This document shows positions 1-6,658 of a stretch of 12,707 nt of DNA, one piece after another (position 1 is the stretch's first letter; each line of letters starts with the position of its first letter). Under the pieces are notes generated by a model that saw only the letters and a program-made list of their open reading frames with translations, was not told the DNA's origin and searched no databases. The DNA is taken from assembly GCA_000434775.1 (NCBI GenBank), contig FR895490.1:21857-34563 (forward strand), given 5' to 3'. The stretch is from Eggerthella sp. CAG:368 (GTDB lineage Bacteria; Actinomycetota; Coriobacteriia; Coriobacteriales; Eggerthellaceae). Made by a program: the position numbers and the translations under genes.

Positions 1-242
1 ACAGCCGAAGCGCGGCGGGGTGGTAATTTCTCGATCAGAGAATCCTGATGCTTCGGCGCATTGGCCTAATATCACCTTTGCGGATTGTATTTAGTGTGAT
101 GGATTGCGCGAAACGATGCGTCGTATTGTGTTAAGGAGAGCAAACCGTTCAGGGTATTTTGTGTGATTAAAACCACTAAACTTTTAGTTTCAACAAAAAC
201 GTTCCAATCCTTCTTTGAAGAGCCTTTGAGAAAGATTCTTTT
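1..242. other. upstream flank of larE, no confident gene
   Basis: No convincing gene lies in this stretch. One + frame is open from base 2 to a stop at 92-94 and could be the last 30 codons of an upstream gene, but the peptide is not recognised and such a length is expected by chance. An 8-bp inverted repeat, GCCGAAGC (4-11) and GCTTCGGC (50-57), surrounds a smaller ATCAG/CTGAT hairpin (34-49); there is no T tract after it. A small AT-rich dyad ACTAAACTTTTAGT sits at 175-188. I see no strong -35/-10 pair for larE. Confidence 0.4.
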
Positions 243-1064
243 ATGAATTCTGTTGAAGAAAAATATCAAGCATTACAGAACATTCTTGCTTCGTATAAAG
301 CTGTGGCTGTTGCATATTCGGGCGGGGTCGACTCGAGCCTTTTGGTATATGTTGCGCATGAAGTGTTAGGCGAGAAGGCTCTTGCGGTTACTGCTATTGC
401 TCCCATGGTGCCTGATCAAGAGCTTGATGATGCGCGAAATTTCTGCAAGCACTATGGCATTCACCAAGTTTTTTGTAAGCCTGAGGTCATGGAACTTGAA
501 GAAGTGCGCCATAACGCGCCTGATCGTTGTTATGTGTGCAAAAAGGGAATCTTTGCCGAACTGTTTTCTCTTGCGCGCAATCACGGCATCAATCTTATTG
601 CAGACGGCTCTAATCTTGATGATTTGGGCGACTATCGTCCTGGAAGAAAGGCTCTTAAAGAGCTGGGAGTAAAAATCCCTCTTCAAGAGGCGGGTTTCAC
701 CAAGGCAGACATTCGAACCCTTTCGCAGCAATTGGGCCTACCCACTTGGAATAAGCAATCCAATGCCTGCTTGGCAACGCGCTTTCCGTATGGAACAGAG
801 CTTACCGAAGAAAAGCTCACGCTGGTTGATAGGGCGGAAACCATTCTGACGAATTTGGGGTTTTCGCAACTTCGCGTTCGTGTTCATGGTGATGTTGCCC
901 GCATCGAAGTTTCGACTGATCAATTTAACAGGGTAGTCCAAAATTCAGTGCGTGAAGTAATTGTTAAGGAATTAAAGGCGCTTGGGTTTGTATATGTTGC
1001 GCTTGATTTGGCGGGATATTCTAGTGGTAGCATGAATGCGACTATTGACACGAGCCAGGCGTAA
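243..1064 (+). CDS. larE: LarE, ATP-dependent sacrificial sulfur transferase
   Basis: LarE acts in the cytoplasm in the last sulfur-insertion steps of nickel-pincer nucleotide (NPN) cofactor synthesis: it adenylates the pyridinium dicarboxylate mononucleotide carboxylates and inserts sulfur. The 273-residue length fits the family. The N-terminal PP-loop motif SGGVDSS is at residues 26-32. The NACLATRFPYG motif places a cysteine at residue 176, the same number as the sacrificed Cys176 of Lactiplantibacillus plantarum LarE. A second pair, Cys96 and Cys99 in RCYVCK, could join Cys176 in binding a [4Fe-4S] cluster, as proposed for three-cysteine LarE proteins, which recycle sulfur rather than sacrificing the cysteine. 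The ATG at 243 is chosen because a stop lies in frame at 216-218 with no other start between; the ribosome site (GAGAAAG) is weak. It is first in an apparent operon with mnmA and a cysteine desulfurase. No larA, larB or larC is in view, so use for lactate racemase is not shown. Confidence 0.9.
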   Translation: MNSVEEKYQALQNILASYKAVAVAYSGGVDSSLLVYVAHEVLGEKALAVTAIAPMVPDQELDDARNFCKHYGIHQVFCKPEVMELEEVRHNAPDRCYVCKKGIFAELFSLARNHGINLIADGSNLDDLGDYRPGRKALKELGVKIPLQEAGFTKADIRTLSQQLGLPTWNKQSNACLATRFPYGTELTEEKLTLVDRAETILTNLGFSQLRVRVHGDVARIEVSTDQFNRVVQNSVREVIVKELKALGFVYVALDLAGYSSGSMNATIDTSQA

Positions 1065-1088
1065 ATCGCTCCAGTAAAAAGGGTTAGC

Positions 1089-2225
1089 ATGAAAGATTCT
1101 ATAACTCAACGAACCAAAACCCCAACTGAACCACTTACTCAAGACCAAGAGCGTGTTTTGTGTGCGATGAGCGGTGGAGTGGATAGTTCCGTGGCGGCTC
1201 AGCTTTTGGTTGATGCGGGCTATGACGTCATGGGAGCAACCATGAAACTCTTTGACAGCGATGGCGTTATTTTAGAAGAGGGAAGTAGAACCTGCTGTTC
1301 GCTCGAAGATGTTGAAGATGCGCGCAGTGTGGCTTTTCGACTGGGAATTCCCTATCACGTGTTTAACTACAAAGGAACGTTTGACGAGTGCGTAATCAGT
1401 CGTTTTTGTGGAGGGTACCTAAAAGGAGAAACACCTAATCCCTGTATCGATTGTAATCGTTTCCTCAAGTTTGATGCGCTGCAAAAACGTCGCAAAGAAC
1501 TAGGGTATGACTATGTAGCAACGGGGCACTATGCTCGTCGCGTTTTTAACGAACGGCTTGGAAAATATGAGCTGCATCGCGGTCTTGACCCTAAAAAAGA
1601 CCAAAGCTACGTTTTGTATCATCTTTCACAGGAACAGCTCGCCCATATGCTATTTCCGCTCGGAGAACTCTCAAAAGAAGAAGTGCGCGAACTCGCCCAT
1701 AAGGCAGGTTTGCGTACGGCAGACAAGCTTGAAAGCCAAGACATTTGCTTTGTGCCCGATGGTAATTACGCTGCTTTCATTGAAGACTATACAGGGAAAA
1801 AGCTTGAGCCCGGTCCTATCCTTGATGAACAGGGCAAAGAGCTAGGAACCCATCATGGGCTTGCCCGATATACCTTAGGGCAACGAAAGGGTTTAGGCGT
1901 TGCTGCAGGTGAACCGCTCTTCGTTCTAGAAAAAGATATTGAACGCAATGCGCTTATTGTGGGACCTACTTCTTCGATGGGTGTGCAAGAAGTTATTGCC
2001 GATGACATTAATCTCATCACGCTTGATTCAATCGATGAGCCGCTTACCGTTGAGGCAAAGGTGAACTATCGTGCTAAGCCACAAAAGGCTACGGCTGAAA
2101 TAGTAGATAACATATTGCACGTGCACTTTGATGAACCTATTCGTTCTGCAGCGCCTGGTCAGGCTGTGGTGTTGTATTGCGGTGATGTCGTGGTGGGTGG
2201 AGCTACCATTAAATCTTCCTGCTAG
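1089..2225 (+). CDS. mnmA: MnmA, tRNA-specific 2-thiouridylase
   Basis: MnmA thiolates C2 of the wobble uridine U34 in the tRNAs for Lys, Glu and Gln, using ATP to adenylate the base and sulfur from a desulfurase. The PP-loop MSGGVDSS is at residues 27-34, preceded by a tail of about 20 residues not usual in the family. The TGHYAR motif follows at 145-150. The two catalytic cysteines are Cys122 in PNPCIDCN and Cys220 in ESQDICF, equivalent to E. coli Cys102 and Cys199. Cys119 occupies the place of E. coli Asp99, giving a three-cysteine site that may bind [4Fe-4S]. The C-terminal beta-barrel region (about 285-378) is complete and the 378-residue length is normal. The ATG at 1089 follows an AAGGG ribosome site with a 5-base spacer, 24 bases after larE. 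A start at Met27 would cut into the PP-loop region and has no better ribosome site. Confidence 0.95.
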   Translation: MKDSITQRTKTPTEPLTQDQERVLCAMSGGVDSSVAAQLLVDAGYDVMGATMKLFDSDGVILEEGSRTCCSLEDVEDARSVAFRLGIPYHVFNYKGTFDECVISRFCGGYLKGETPNPCIDCNRFLKFDALQKRRKELGYDYVATGHYARRVFNERLGKYELHRGLDPKKDQSYVLYHLSQEQLAHMLFPLGELSKEEVRELAHKAGLRTADKLESQDICFVPDGNYAAFIEDYTGKKLEPGPILDEQGKELGTHHGLARYTLGQRKGLGVAAGEPLFVLEKDIERNALIVGPTSSMGVQEVIADDINLITLDSIDEPLTVEAKVNYRAKPQKATAEIVDNILHVHFDEPIRSAAPGQAVVLYCGDVVVGGATIKSSC

Positions 2226-2247
2226 CGACTAAGAAGTAGGCAGTGGT

Positions 2248-3435
2248 ATGAATAACAGTGTGGTTTATCTAGATAATGCGGCAACAACGCTGCTGAGTCC
2301 AAGCGTTTTTAAGGCTATGGAGCCATTTTTGGGCGCGGAGTACTTCAACGCTTCCTCTTCGTATCAGCCTGCTCAAAACTGCCGTGCTGCTATAGAGGAT
2401 GCGCGTTCGTTTCTTGCACGCACGCTTGGTGCGAGACCTGCTGAAGTTATGTTCACTTCGGGCGGAACCGAAGCCGACAACTGGGCACTTAAAGGTTTGG
2501 CTCTCGCTCATAAAAAACGGGGGAAACACCTTATCGTTTCTTCGATTGAGCACCATGCTGTTCTTGAGTCTGCTCATTGGCTTGAACAACAGGGGTTTGA
2601 GGTAACGTATTTGCCGGTAACCTCTGGTGGGACAGTGTCAACTGCCGCGCTCGAATCAGCCTTGCGCGCCGATACTGTTTTGGTTTCGATTATGGCAGCA
2701 AACAACGAAGTGGGCACGCTTGAACCTATCAAAGAGCTTGCCGCATGCGCGCATAAGCAGGGTGCGCTTTTTCATACCGATGCAGTTCAGGCTTACGGGC
2801 GTATTCCTTTGTGTGTTTCTGAACTCGATGTGGACGCGCTCGCAATTTCGGCGCATAAAATCCACGGTCCTAAAGGAGTGGGATTGCTCTATCGGCGCCG
2901 AGGGGTGTCGATAGAGCCATTGCTGCATGGGGGTGCACAGGAGCGCGGCTATCGTGCAGGTACAGAAAATGTTGCAGGTATTGTGGGTTTTGCCAATGCG
3001 GCAAAAGCGCTCTTCGAAACAGAGGGTACCAAAGACTCTCAAGCACTCGCTTTTTCTAGCACCACTATTCAAGCAATTAAGATGCAAGCACAATTGCGGA
3101 ATTACCTCATTGAGCAGCTTCAAGCTATTCCTGATGTGTACATCAATGCTCTCAGCGCTCAACGGCTGCCAGGTATTGTGAGTGCTTCATTTCGAGGGCT
3201 TTCTGCAGAGACTTTGCTCATGTGCCTCGATCAGGTGGGAATATGCGTTTCAGCGGGTTCTGCCTGTGCCTCAGGTTCGCTTGAACCGAGCCATGTTCTC
3301 GTTGCAATGGGGCTTGACTCGCATTGGGCTCAGGGTACTATTCGGTTTTCTTTCTCGGAGCAGACAACAAAAGAAGAGCTTGATTACGCGCTTGTTCACC
3401 TTAAAGAAATAGTTGAACGCTTGCGCGGTGTTTGA
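2248..3435 (+). CDS. cysteine desulfurase, NifS/IscS family
   Basis: This PLP-dependent enzyme converts cysteine to alanine and carries the released sulfur as a persulfide. The start YLDNAATT (7-14), the SGGTEADN stretch (71-78), EHHAV (101-105, active-site His), TDAVQ (177-181), and SAHKIHGPKG with the PLP lysine Lys204 are all present. The mobile-loop cysteine is Cys340 in SAGSACASGS, the long-loop class I (IscS/NifS) form rather than the SufS form. The length of 395 residues is usual. The gap from mnmA is 22 bases, so co-transcription is likely, and the obvious role is sulfur donor to MnmA and possibly LarE. No iscU or sufU scaffold gene follows: the next gene is preceded by its own promoter. 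The exact symbol (iscS or nifS) cannot be settled from sequence alone. Confidence 0.93.
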   Translation: MNNSVVYLDNAATTLLSPSVFKAMEPFLGAEYFNASSSYQPAQNCRAAIEDARSFLARTLGARPAEVMFTSGGTEADNWALKGLALAHKKRGKHLIVSSIEHHAVLESAHWLEQQGFEVTYLPVTSGGTVSTAALESALRADTVLVSIMAANNEVGTLEPIKELAACAHKQGALFHTDAVQAYGRIPLCVSELDVDALAISAHKIHGPKGVGLLYRRRGVSIEPLLHGGAQERGYRAGTENVAGIVGFANAAKALFETEGTKDSQALAFSSTTIQAIKMQAQLRNYLIEQLQAIPDVYINALSAQRLPGIVSASFRGLSAETLLMCLDQVGICVSAGSACASGSLEPSHVLVAMGLDSHWAQGTIRFSFSEQTTKEELDYALVHLKEIVERLRGV

Positions 3436-3466
3436 TTGGGTTGTGATTAATTGTGCGCTATCTAAT

Positions 3467-3506
3467 CAATATCAAAACGCTATTAGTAATGCTTAAATTG
3501 ATATTG
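3467..3506. promoter_or_regulatory. 9-bp inverted repeat overlapping the -35 box
   Basis: CAATATCAA (3467-3475) and TTGATATTG (3498-3506) are perfect reverse complements. Their centres are 31 bp apart, close to three helical turns. The right arm overlaps the first two bases of the -35 box at 3505-3510. This is what an operator for a dimer bound at two sites would look like. There is no T tract after it, so it is not a typical terminator for the desulfurase gene. The regulator is unknown. Confidence 0.4.
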
Positions 3507-3533
3507 GACAGGTATGATTTATCCTCTTACAAT
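3505..3533 (+). promoter_or_regulatory. sigma-70-type promoter for the UspA-fusion gene
   Basis: TGGACA (3505-3510, five of six matches to TTGACA) and TACAAT (3528-3533, five of six to TATAAT) are separated by exactly 17 bases. The predicted transcript start is near 3540, just before the leader hairpin. This separates the stress-protein gene from the sulfur operon. Confidence 0.65.
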
Positions 3534-3543
3534 CGGTCAGTGC

Positions 3544-3614
3544 TACAGGAGAAGCTGAGCGTTTTTTTATTGGCGTATCGCCCTTCCCACGCGACGCTCA
3601 TGCTTCTTCCTGTA
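3544..3614 (+). promoter_or_regulatory. long leader stem-loop in the 5' UTR
   Basis: The left arm (3544-3562) and right arm (3594-3614) pair along about 19 base pairs with two single-A bulges on the right arm; the core pieces are ACAGGA, GAAGC and TGAGCGT. The loop contains a T7 run and a smaller hairpin GGCG-TAT-CGCC (3572-3582). The element starts within a few bases of the predicted transcript 5' end and ends about 20 bases before the ribosome site. It could stabilise the mRNA or act as a riboregulator; the sequence does not match a riboswitch class that I recognise. Confidence 0.55.
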
Positions 3615-3642
3615 ATAAACAATCAATTCGACAGGAGTGTAT

Positions 3643-4386
3643 ATGACCGCACAAATCCTTGAAGCCGCAATGCTTATCTGCTTTGGTCTTTCTTGGCCAA
3701 TGAATGCTTACAAAAGTTATAAAGCAGCAACCGCAGTAAGTACCAGTTGGCAATTTATCACCCTCATTACTGCTGGTTATCTTGCCGGTATTGCCGCAAA
3801 GTTTTTCTCGGGTGACATCAATTGGGTTTTGATAGTGTACTTCCTTAACTTAGCTTGTTTGGCTCTTAATTGGGCGGTATATTTCCGCAACAAAAAGCTT
3901 GATCGAGAGCGGGTTGAACAGCAGAAGATTGCAACCGTCAATACCTCAAAAGCCACCGTTCAGGTTGTGTCAAGTAAAGCGGAAGTTGCCGCCTCTCCTG
4001 TTTTAGGAAATGTTTTGATTGCAAGTGATGGCTCTGAAGGTTCTCTTAATGCTATTCGTTATGCGATAAAACTCATTGATCCTGCAAAAACTAAGTCGGT
4101 TCAGGTGATTTCAGCAAGTGAAGATTCTTCAAATGCAGCAGCAAAACGCGCTGAACATGCCGCTTCTCAGGCACATGATATTTTGGCAGAAGCAGGAATA
4201 GATAGCAGCACCTCGGTTATTTATGGCGCTCCCGCTGAAGCGATTGTCAAAGAAACCGACAAGCAAGACGCAAGCCTTGTAATTATGGGTTCACGTGGCT
4301 TAGGTGGGCTGCAGGGTTTCATCCTTGGCAGTGTAAGCCGAAGCGTTTGCAATAACGTTGGTTGTCCTGTACTGGTTGTTAAATAG
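3643..4386 (+). CDS. PQ-loop-like membrane domain fused to UspA domain
   Basis: The 247-residue protein has two parts. Residues 1-82 hold three hydrophobic helices (about 4-20, 37-54, 60-82) with SWPMNAYKSYKAATA between the first two, resembling the PQ-loop/SemiSWEET fold of small three-helix transporters, with PM in place of PQ. A polar linker (83-120) leads to a universal stress protein domain (121-247) with the ATP-binding aspartate Asp129 in IASDGSEGS and the full G-2x-G-9x-G-S nucleotide motif (216-230, GSRG...GS). This is the ATP-binding Usp type. The ATG at 3643 is preferred over an in-frame GTG at 3637, because that GTG overlaps the AGGAG ribosome site (3633-3637), which sits 5 bases before the ATG. 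The gene is monocistronic, with its own promoter and structured leader, and it converges on the regulator gene with only 29 bases between. The anchor probably puts the Usp domain on the cytoplasmic face. Whether the membrane part transports anything is unknown. Confidence 0.8.
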   Translation: MTAQILEAAMLICFGLSWPMNAYKSYKAATAVSTSWQFITLITAGYLAGIAAKFFSGDINWVLIVYFLNLACLALNWAVYFRNKKLDRERVEQQKIATVNTSKATVQVVSSKAEVAASPVLGNVLIASDGSEGSLNAIRYAIKLIDPAKTKSVQVISASEDSSNAAAKRAEHAASQAHDILAEAGIDSSTSVIYGAPAEAIVKETDKQDASLVIMGSRGLGGLQGFILGSVSRSVCNNVGCPVLVVK

Positions 4387-4415
4387 CGCAAAGAATCATT
4401 CGAGCTTTACGTGGT

Positions 4416-5582
4416 TTACTCTTGCTCTTTTTCGTTGTGCTCGTTTTTTGGCTGAAGATCATTTTCGATAAAGCGTTTGGTTAAGCCTGCGCGTGTTTGG
4501 GTATTTGTTTTCTTGTAGATTGATGTTAAATGGTGCTGTACGGTTCGAAGCGAAATACCTAAATTGCTTGCCGTGTGTTTTAGGGTTTGCTCTCCCGAAG
4601 TGACAGCACTCAATATTTCTGTTTCGCGAGGAGTTAATTCGTAGTGTGCGGCAAACTGCTCAACTTTCTCTTCATGTGTAAGAAGAGTAGCTTCGGGGTT
4701 AAAAAAGCTTTGCTTGGCGCTTTTTTTGGTCTCAAATGCTTCGATGTCCGATGTAGCAAGAGTATGATCGGGTGATCTTTCACCTTCATTGCTTGTATTG
4801 TTTGGCGTTACAGTTTGATTGATTCCAGTCGAGTCAAATACGTAACCGCCATCTGCTGCATGGTGGTGAAAGTTGAGCAGCCCTGTTTTTACCGAAAAGA
4901 AAAGTATTACCGCAAACAGAGGAAAAATGATCGATAGTAAGGCGAGCGCATTTCCAGATTCTAAAAAGATAACAGCCGGAATTGTTGCTGGGATAGCACA
5001 GAAATTCGCTACGGTTCTGCCCATGCCAGCCCAGAAATCAGGGTTGTCCATTTGGGGCGCAAGACTGAGGAAAGATGAAGTGTAGAAAACAACAAAGAAA
5101 CCGTTAGCAATAAAAAACACGGTGGAACCAAGATGAGGATCCATTCCTCCCTCAACACCCGGAATGGTTGCGGTTGCGATTAAGCCCATGGTAATCATGA
5201 TTAAGCCCGCATATCGGCTGAATTTTAAGTCGAATAATAAACCTGCAATTATTCCACTTATCGCCATAACAAGACGAGGTGGCAAAGGGATAAAAGGGCT
5301 ATAGCTTTGGCTGCTGAAAGAAGAAAGACCATAGAGTGAATTGAAGAGAAGGGAAAAAAGAGCCATAAGTGCAACAAGGTAAAGAGCAAGTTTAATTGGC
5401 TGCTTTTGAGGTGCGTATTTTCGTACTAAGTCTTGTGTGACCGTTTGATTAAAATTGCCTCCATAGCGCAAGGTGGACGAAGGATGCATTACGTTTTTAT
5501 TCTTGTGGGGCGTACTCGTTTCCTGAAGTACCCTGATTTCCCTCACGCTATACGGGCGAACGATATGCCAAGCATGGTATGC
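4416..5582 (-). pseudogene. C-terminal part of frameshifted 12-TM LuxR-family regulator
   Basis: This is the downstream piece of the split regulator, starting in the new frame just after the T9 tract. It carries the cytoplasmic loop after helix 6, then helices 7-12 (QPIKLALYLVALMALFSLL onward to about FPLFAVILFFSVKTGLL), a polar linker, and a LuxR/GerE-type helix-turn-helix of about 60 residues near the end: the YELTPRETEIL start, a GEQTLKHTASNLGIS recognition region and RTVQHHLTSIYKKT. This fold binds DNA; the membrane half probably senses or transports a ligand. No ribosome site is seen near internal methionines, so separate translation is doubtful. The gene runs toward the stress-protein gene, and I see no clear terminator in the 29 bases between them. 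The DNA-binding half is intact and free of further stops, so the break is recent or reversible. Confidence 0.75.
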
Positions 5583-6099
5583 AAAAAAAAACAAGAAGTG
5601 AAGTGGCACCTGCAAGAAGAATCGCCTTAAGGATACCAAAGGGTACAAAGGTATAGGTAAGGAATTGGAGGCTAAGCCCCAATGCATAAGCAAGTGCCAC
5701 AAAGAGACAAAGATGGTCACTCTGAGCAAAGAATTTTGATACTAAGCTATGAATTCCTGCACCAACGAATCCTAAAAGATAAAAGGCAACAACTTTAAAG
5801 AGTTCAATGACATAGGGATTATCAACAATAAGAGTTCCAGCGATACAGAGAAACCCCACAATGCCACCCATAGTGGATATAAGGCGTCTTGCTGTTTTTG
5901 TCGTTCTATTGATTATGAATGAAAAAGAAAGAAACCCTATGCCACTTGCTGTGAGTGAAGGAATTTGCGTTGCAAGACCAAGATCCAATCCGAAGTTGTT
6001 GATGCCAAGACAAAAAAATGACGAGTTTTCAAGGAATATGAAAAAGAAGAGAGCGAGCGCGAGCAAGGCTTCGTATCGATGTGGGTTTGATAGTGCCAT
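5548..6099 (-). pseudogene. N-terminal part of frameshifted 12-TM LuxR-family regulator
   Basis: This is the upstream piece: 183 residues with six hydrophobic helices, beginning MALSNPHRYEALLALALF. The ATG at 6099 is chosen because the bases before it read GGGAGGGAGAC, a strong ribosome site; a longer open frame back to 6189 has no such site and adds a non-hydrophobic tail. The frame runs through helix 6 and, after the T9 tract (5583-5591), ends in a tail not like the family (CIPCLAYRSPV). Deleting one T would join it to the other piece: 6099 to 4416 then encodes 560 residues, a normal length for Coriobacteriia membrane LuxR proteins. As written, the product would be a six-helix protein with no DNA-binding domain. 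Confidence 0.75.
5583..5591 (-). repeat. T9 homopolymer (coding sense) at the frameshift
   Basis: Nine A residues on the + strand read as T9 in the regulator. The upstream frame reads GTT TTT TTT TGC and the downstream frame needs GCA next, so eight Ts would restore a continuous frame through helix 6. Such tracts are prone to slippage in replication, in transcription and in sequencing. Confidence 0.85.
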
Positions 6100-6132
6100 G
6101 TCTCCCTCCCTTGTTGTTTGCCTTGAGATAGT

Positions 6133-6177
6133 AATCGCTTTATAGCTACCAAATGTAGCCTTGCAAATAAAGCGATT
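6133..6177 (-). promoter_or_regulatory. nested inverted repeat in the regulator leader
   Basis: AATCGCTTTAT (6133-6143) and ATAAAGCGATT (6167-6177) form a perfect 11-bp inverted repeat. Inside it, GCTAC (6145-6149) and GTAGC (6155-6159) form a second hairpin with a 5-base loop. It lies 34 bases upstream of the regulator start codon. It may be a leader structure or an operator; there is no following T tract. Confidence 0.5.
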
Positions 6178-6201
6178 GACGCCTTCCAAGCTATTTTTAC
6201 C

Positions 6202-6225
6202 GACAGGTAATGACTGTCTATTCTA
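6202..6225 (-). promoter_or_regulatory. possible regulator promoter and small dyad
   Basis: On the - strand TAGAAT (6225-6220) matches five of six bases of a -10 box and is preceded by TG-rich sequence, but no good -35 box is found at the right distance, where the G8 tract (6240-6247) lies. A dyad GACAG (6202-6206) / CTGTC (6214-6218) follows near the expected transcript start. Confidence 0.3.
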
Positions 6226-6239
6226 AACAAAACATGGTC

Positions 6240-6247
6240 GGGGGGGG
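6240..6247. repeat. G8 homopolymer upstream of the regulator
   Basis: Eight G residues on the + strand (C8 relative to the regulator) lie about 140 bases before the regulator ATG, just upstream of the possible -10 box. Homopolymers in promoter spacers change expression by length slippage in some bacteria; here this is only a possibility. Confidence 0.6.
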
Positions 6248-6330
6248 TTAAGTTTCTGTAAATGGATACGTTTCTTTATTTGTTTCTCTTCGGCGATTGT
6301 AACACTGTTCTTTTGAGCGCAATCGTCTAA

Positions 6331-6416
6331 TTGCGTATGTTTTATCTGCAGTTTGTATATGACTTACGTATATACGCAACTACCAAATTCGCATATACGA
6401 ACTTGGGCACGTGCCC
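6331..6416. promoter_or_regulatory. operator-like cluster of related dyads
   Basis: TTACGTATATACGCAA (6364-6379) and TTCGCATATACGAA (6388-6401) are near-perfect dyads with a common TTnCGnATATACGnAA pattern and centres 23 bp apart. Related half-sites are TTGCGTAT (6331-6338, the exact reverse complement of 6372-6379) and TTGTATATGAC (6353-6363). A perfect 12-bp palindrome GGGCACGTGCCC (6405-6416) follows at once. This arrangement suggests binding by one or two dimeric regulators controlling the adhesin, the regulator, or both. Confidence 0.45.
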
Positions 6417-6658
6417 CTAAAACCTGATTATTAATAACAAGGAAAACGCGAAATTCTTGCAGTGTACTTTTGCCGTGCGCGGTGGAGCTGCGAATTCGGT
6501 AACAACCAAGAAACAGCTTGGGTTTTGTTGGCGTTTTTCGTGTGGGGACAAGGGGAGGAAGCGTGCTGAAATGAAATATCAGAGCATTTGCTACAAGAGG
6601 GGGCTTTACGGGACACAGTCCATCAAGCCTGTTTCTAGGAAAAAGCAATTAGGCTCTA

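Noticed and set aside
1..75. tRNA-like or terminator element at the window start
   Set aside because: Stems do not fit a cloverleaf, no TPsiC-like arm or CCA end is seen, and there is no T tract.
3453..3662. 69-codon + strand open frame before the stress-protein gene
   Set aside because: It covers the promoter, the dyad and the leader hairpin, has no ribosome site or family-like sequence, and overlaps the start of the real gene.
5583..5591. Programmed -1 ribosomal frameshift at the T9 tract
   Set aside because: The downstream frame needs a +1 or -2 change, and the tract is not arranged for a -1 slip that would restore the protein.
6099..6189. 30-residue N-terminal extension of the LuxR regulator
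   Set aside because: The upstream ATG lacks a ribosome site and the extension would cover the nested inverted repeat; the ATG at 6099 has GGGAGGGAG before it.
6405..6416. GGGCACGTGCCC as an intrinsic terminator
   Set aside because: No T tract follows on either strand and no gene ends nearby; a protein-binding palindrome is more plausible.
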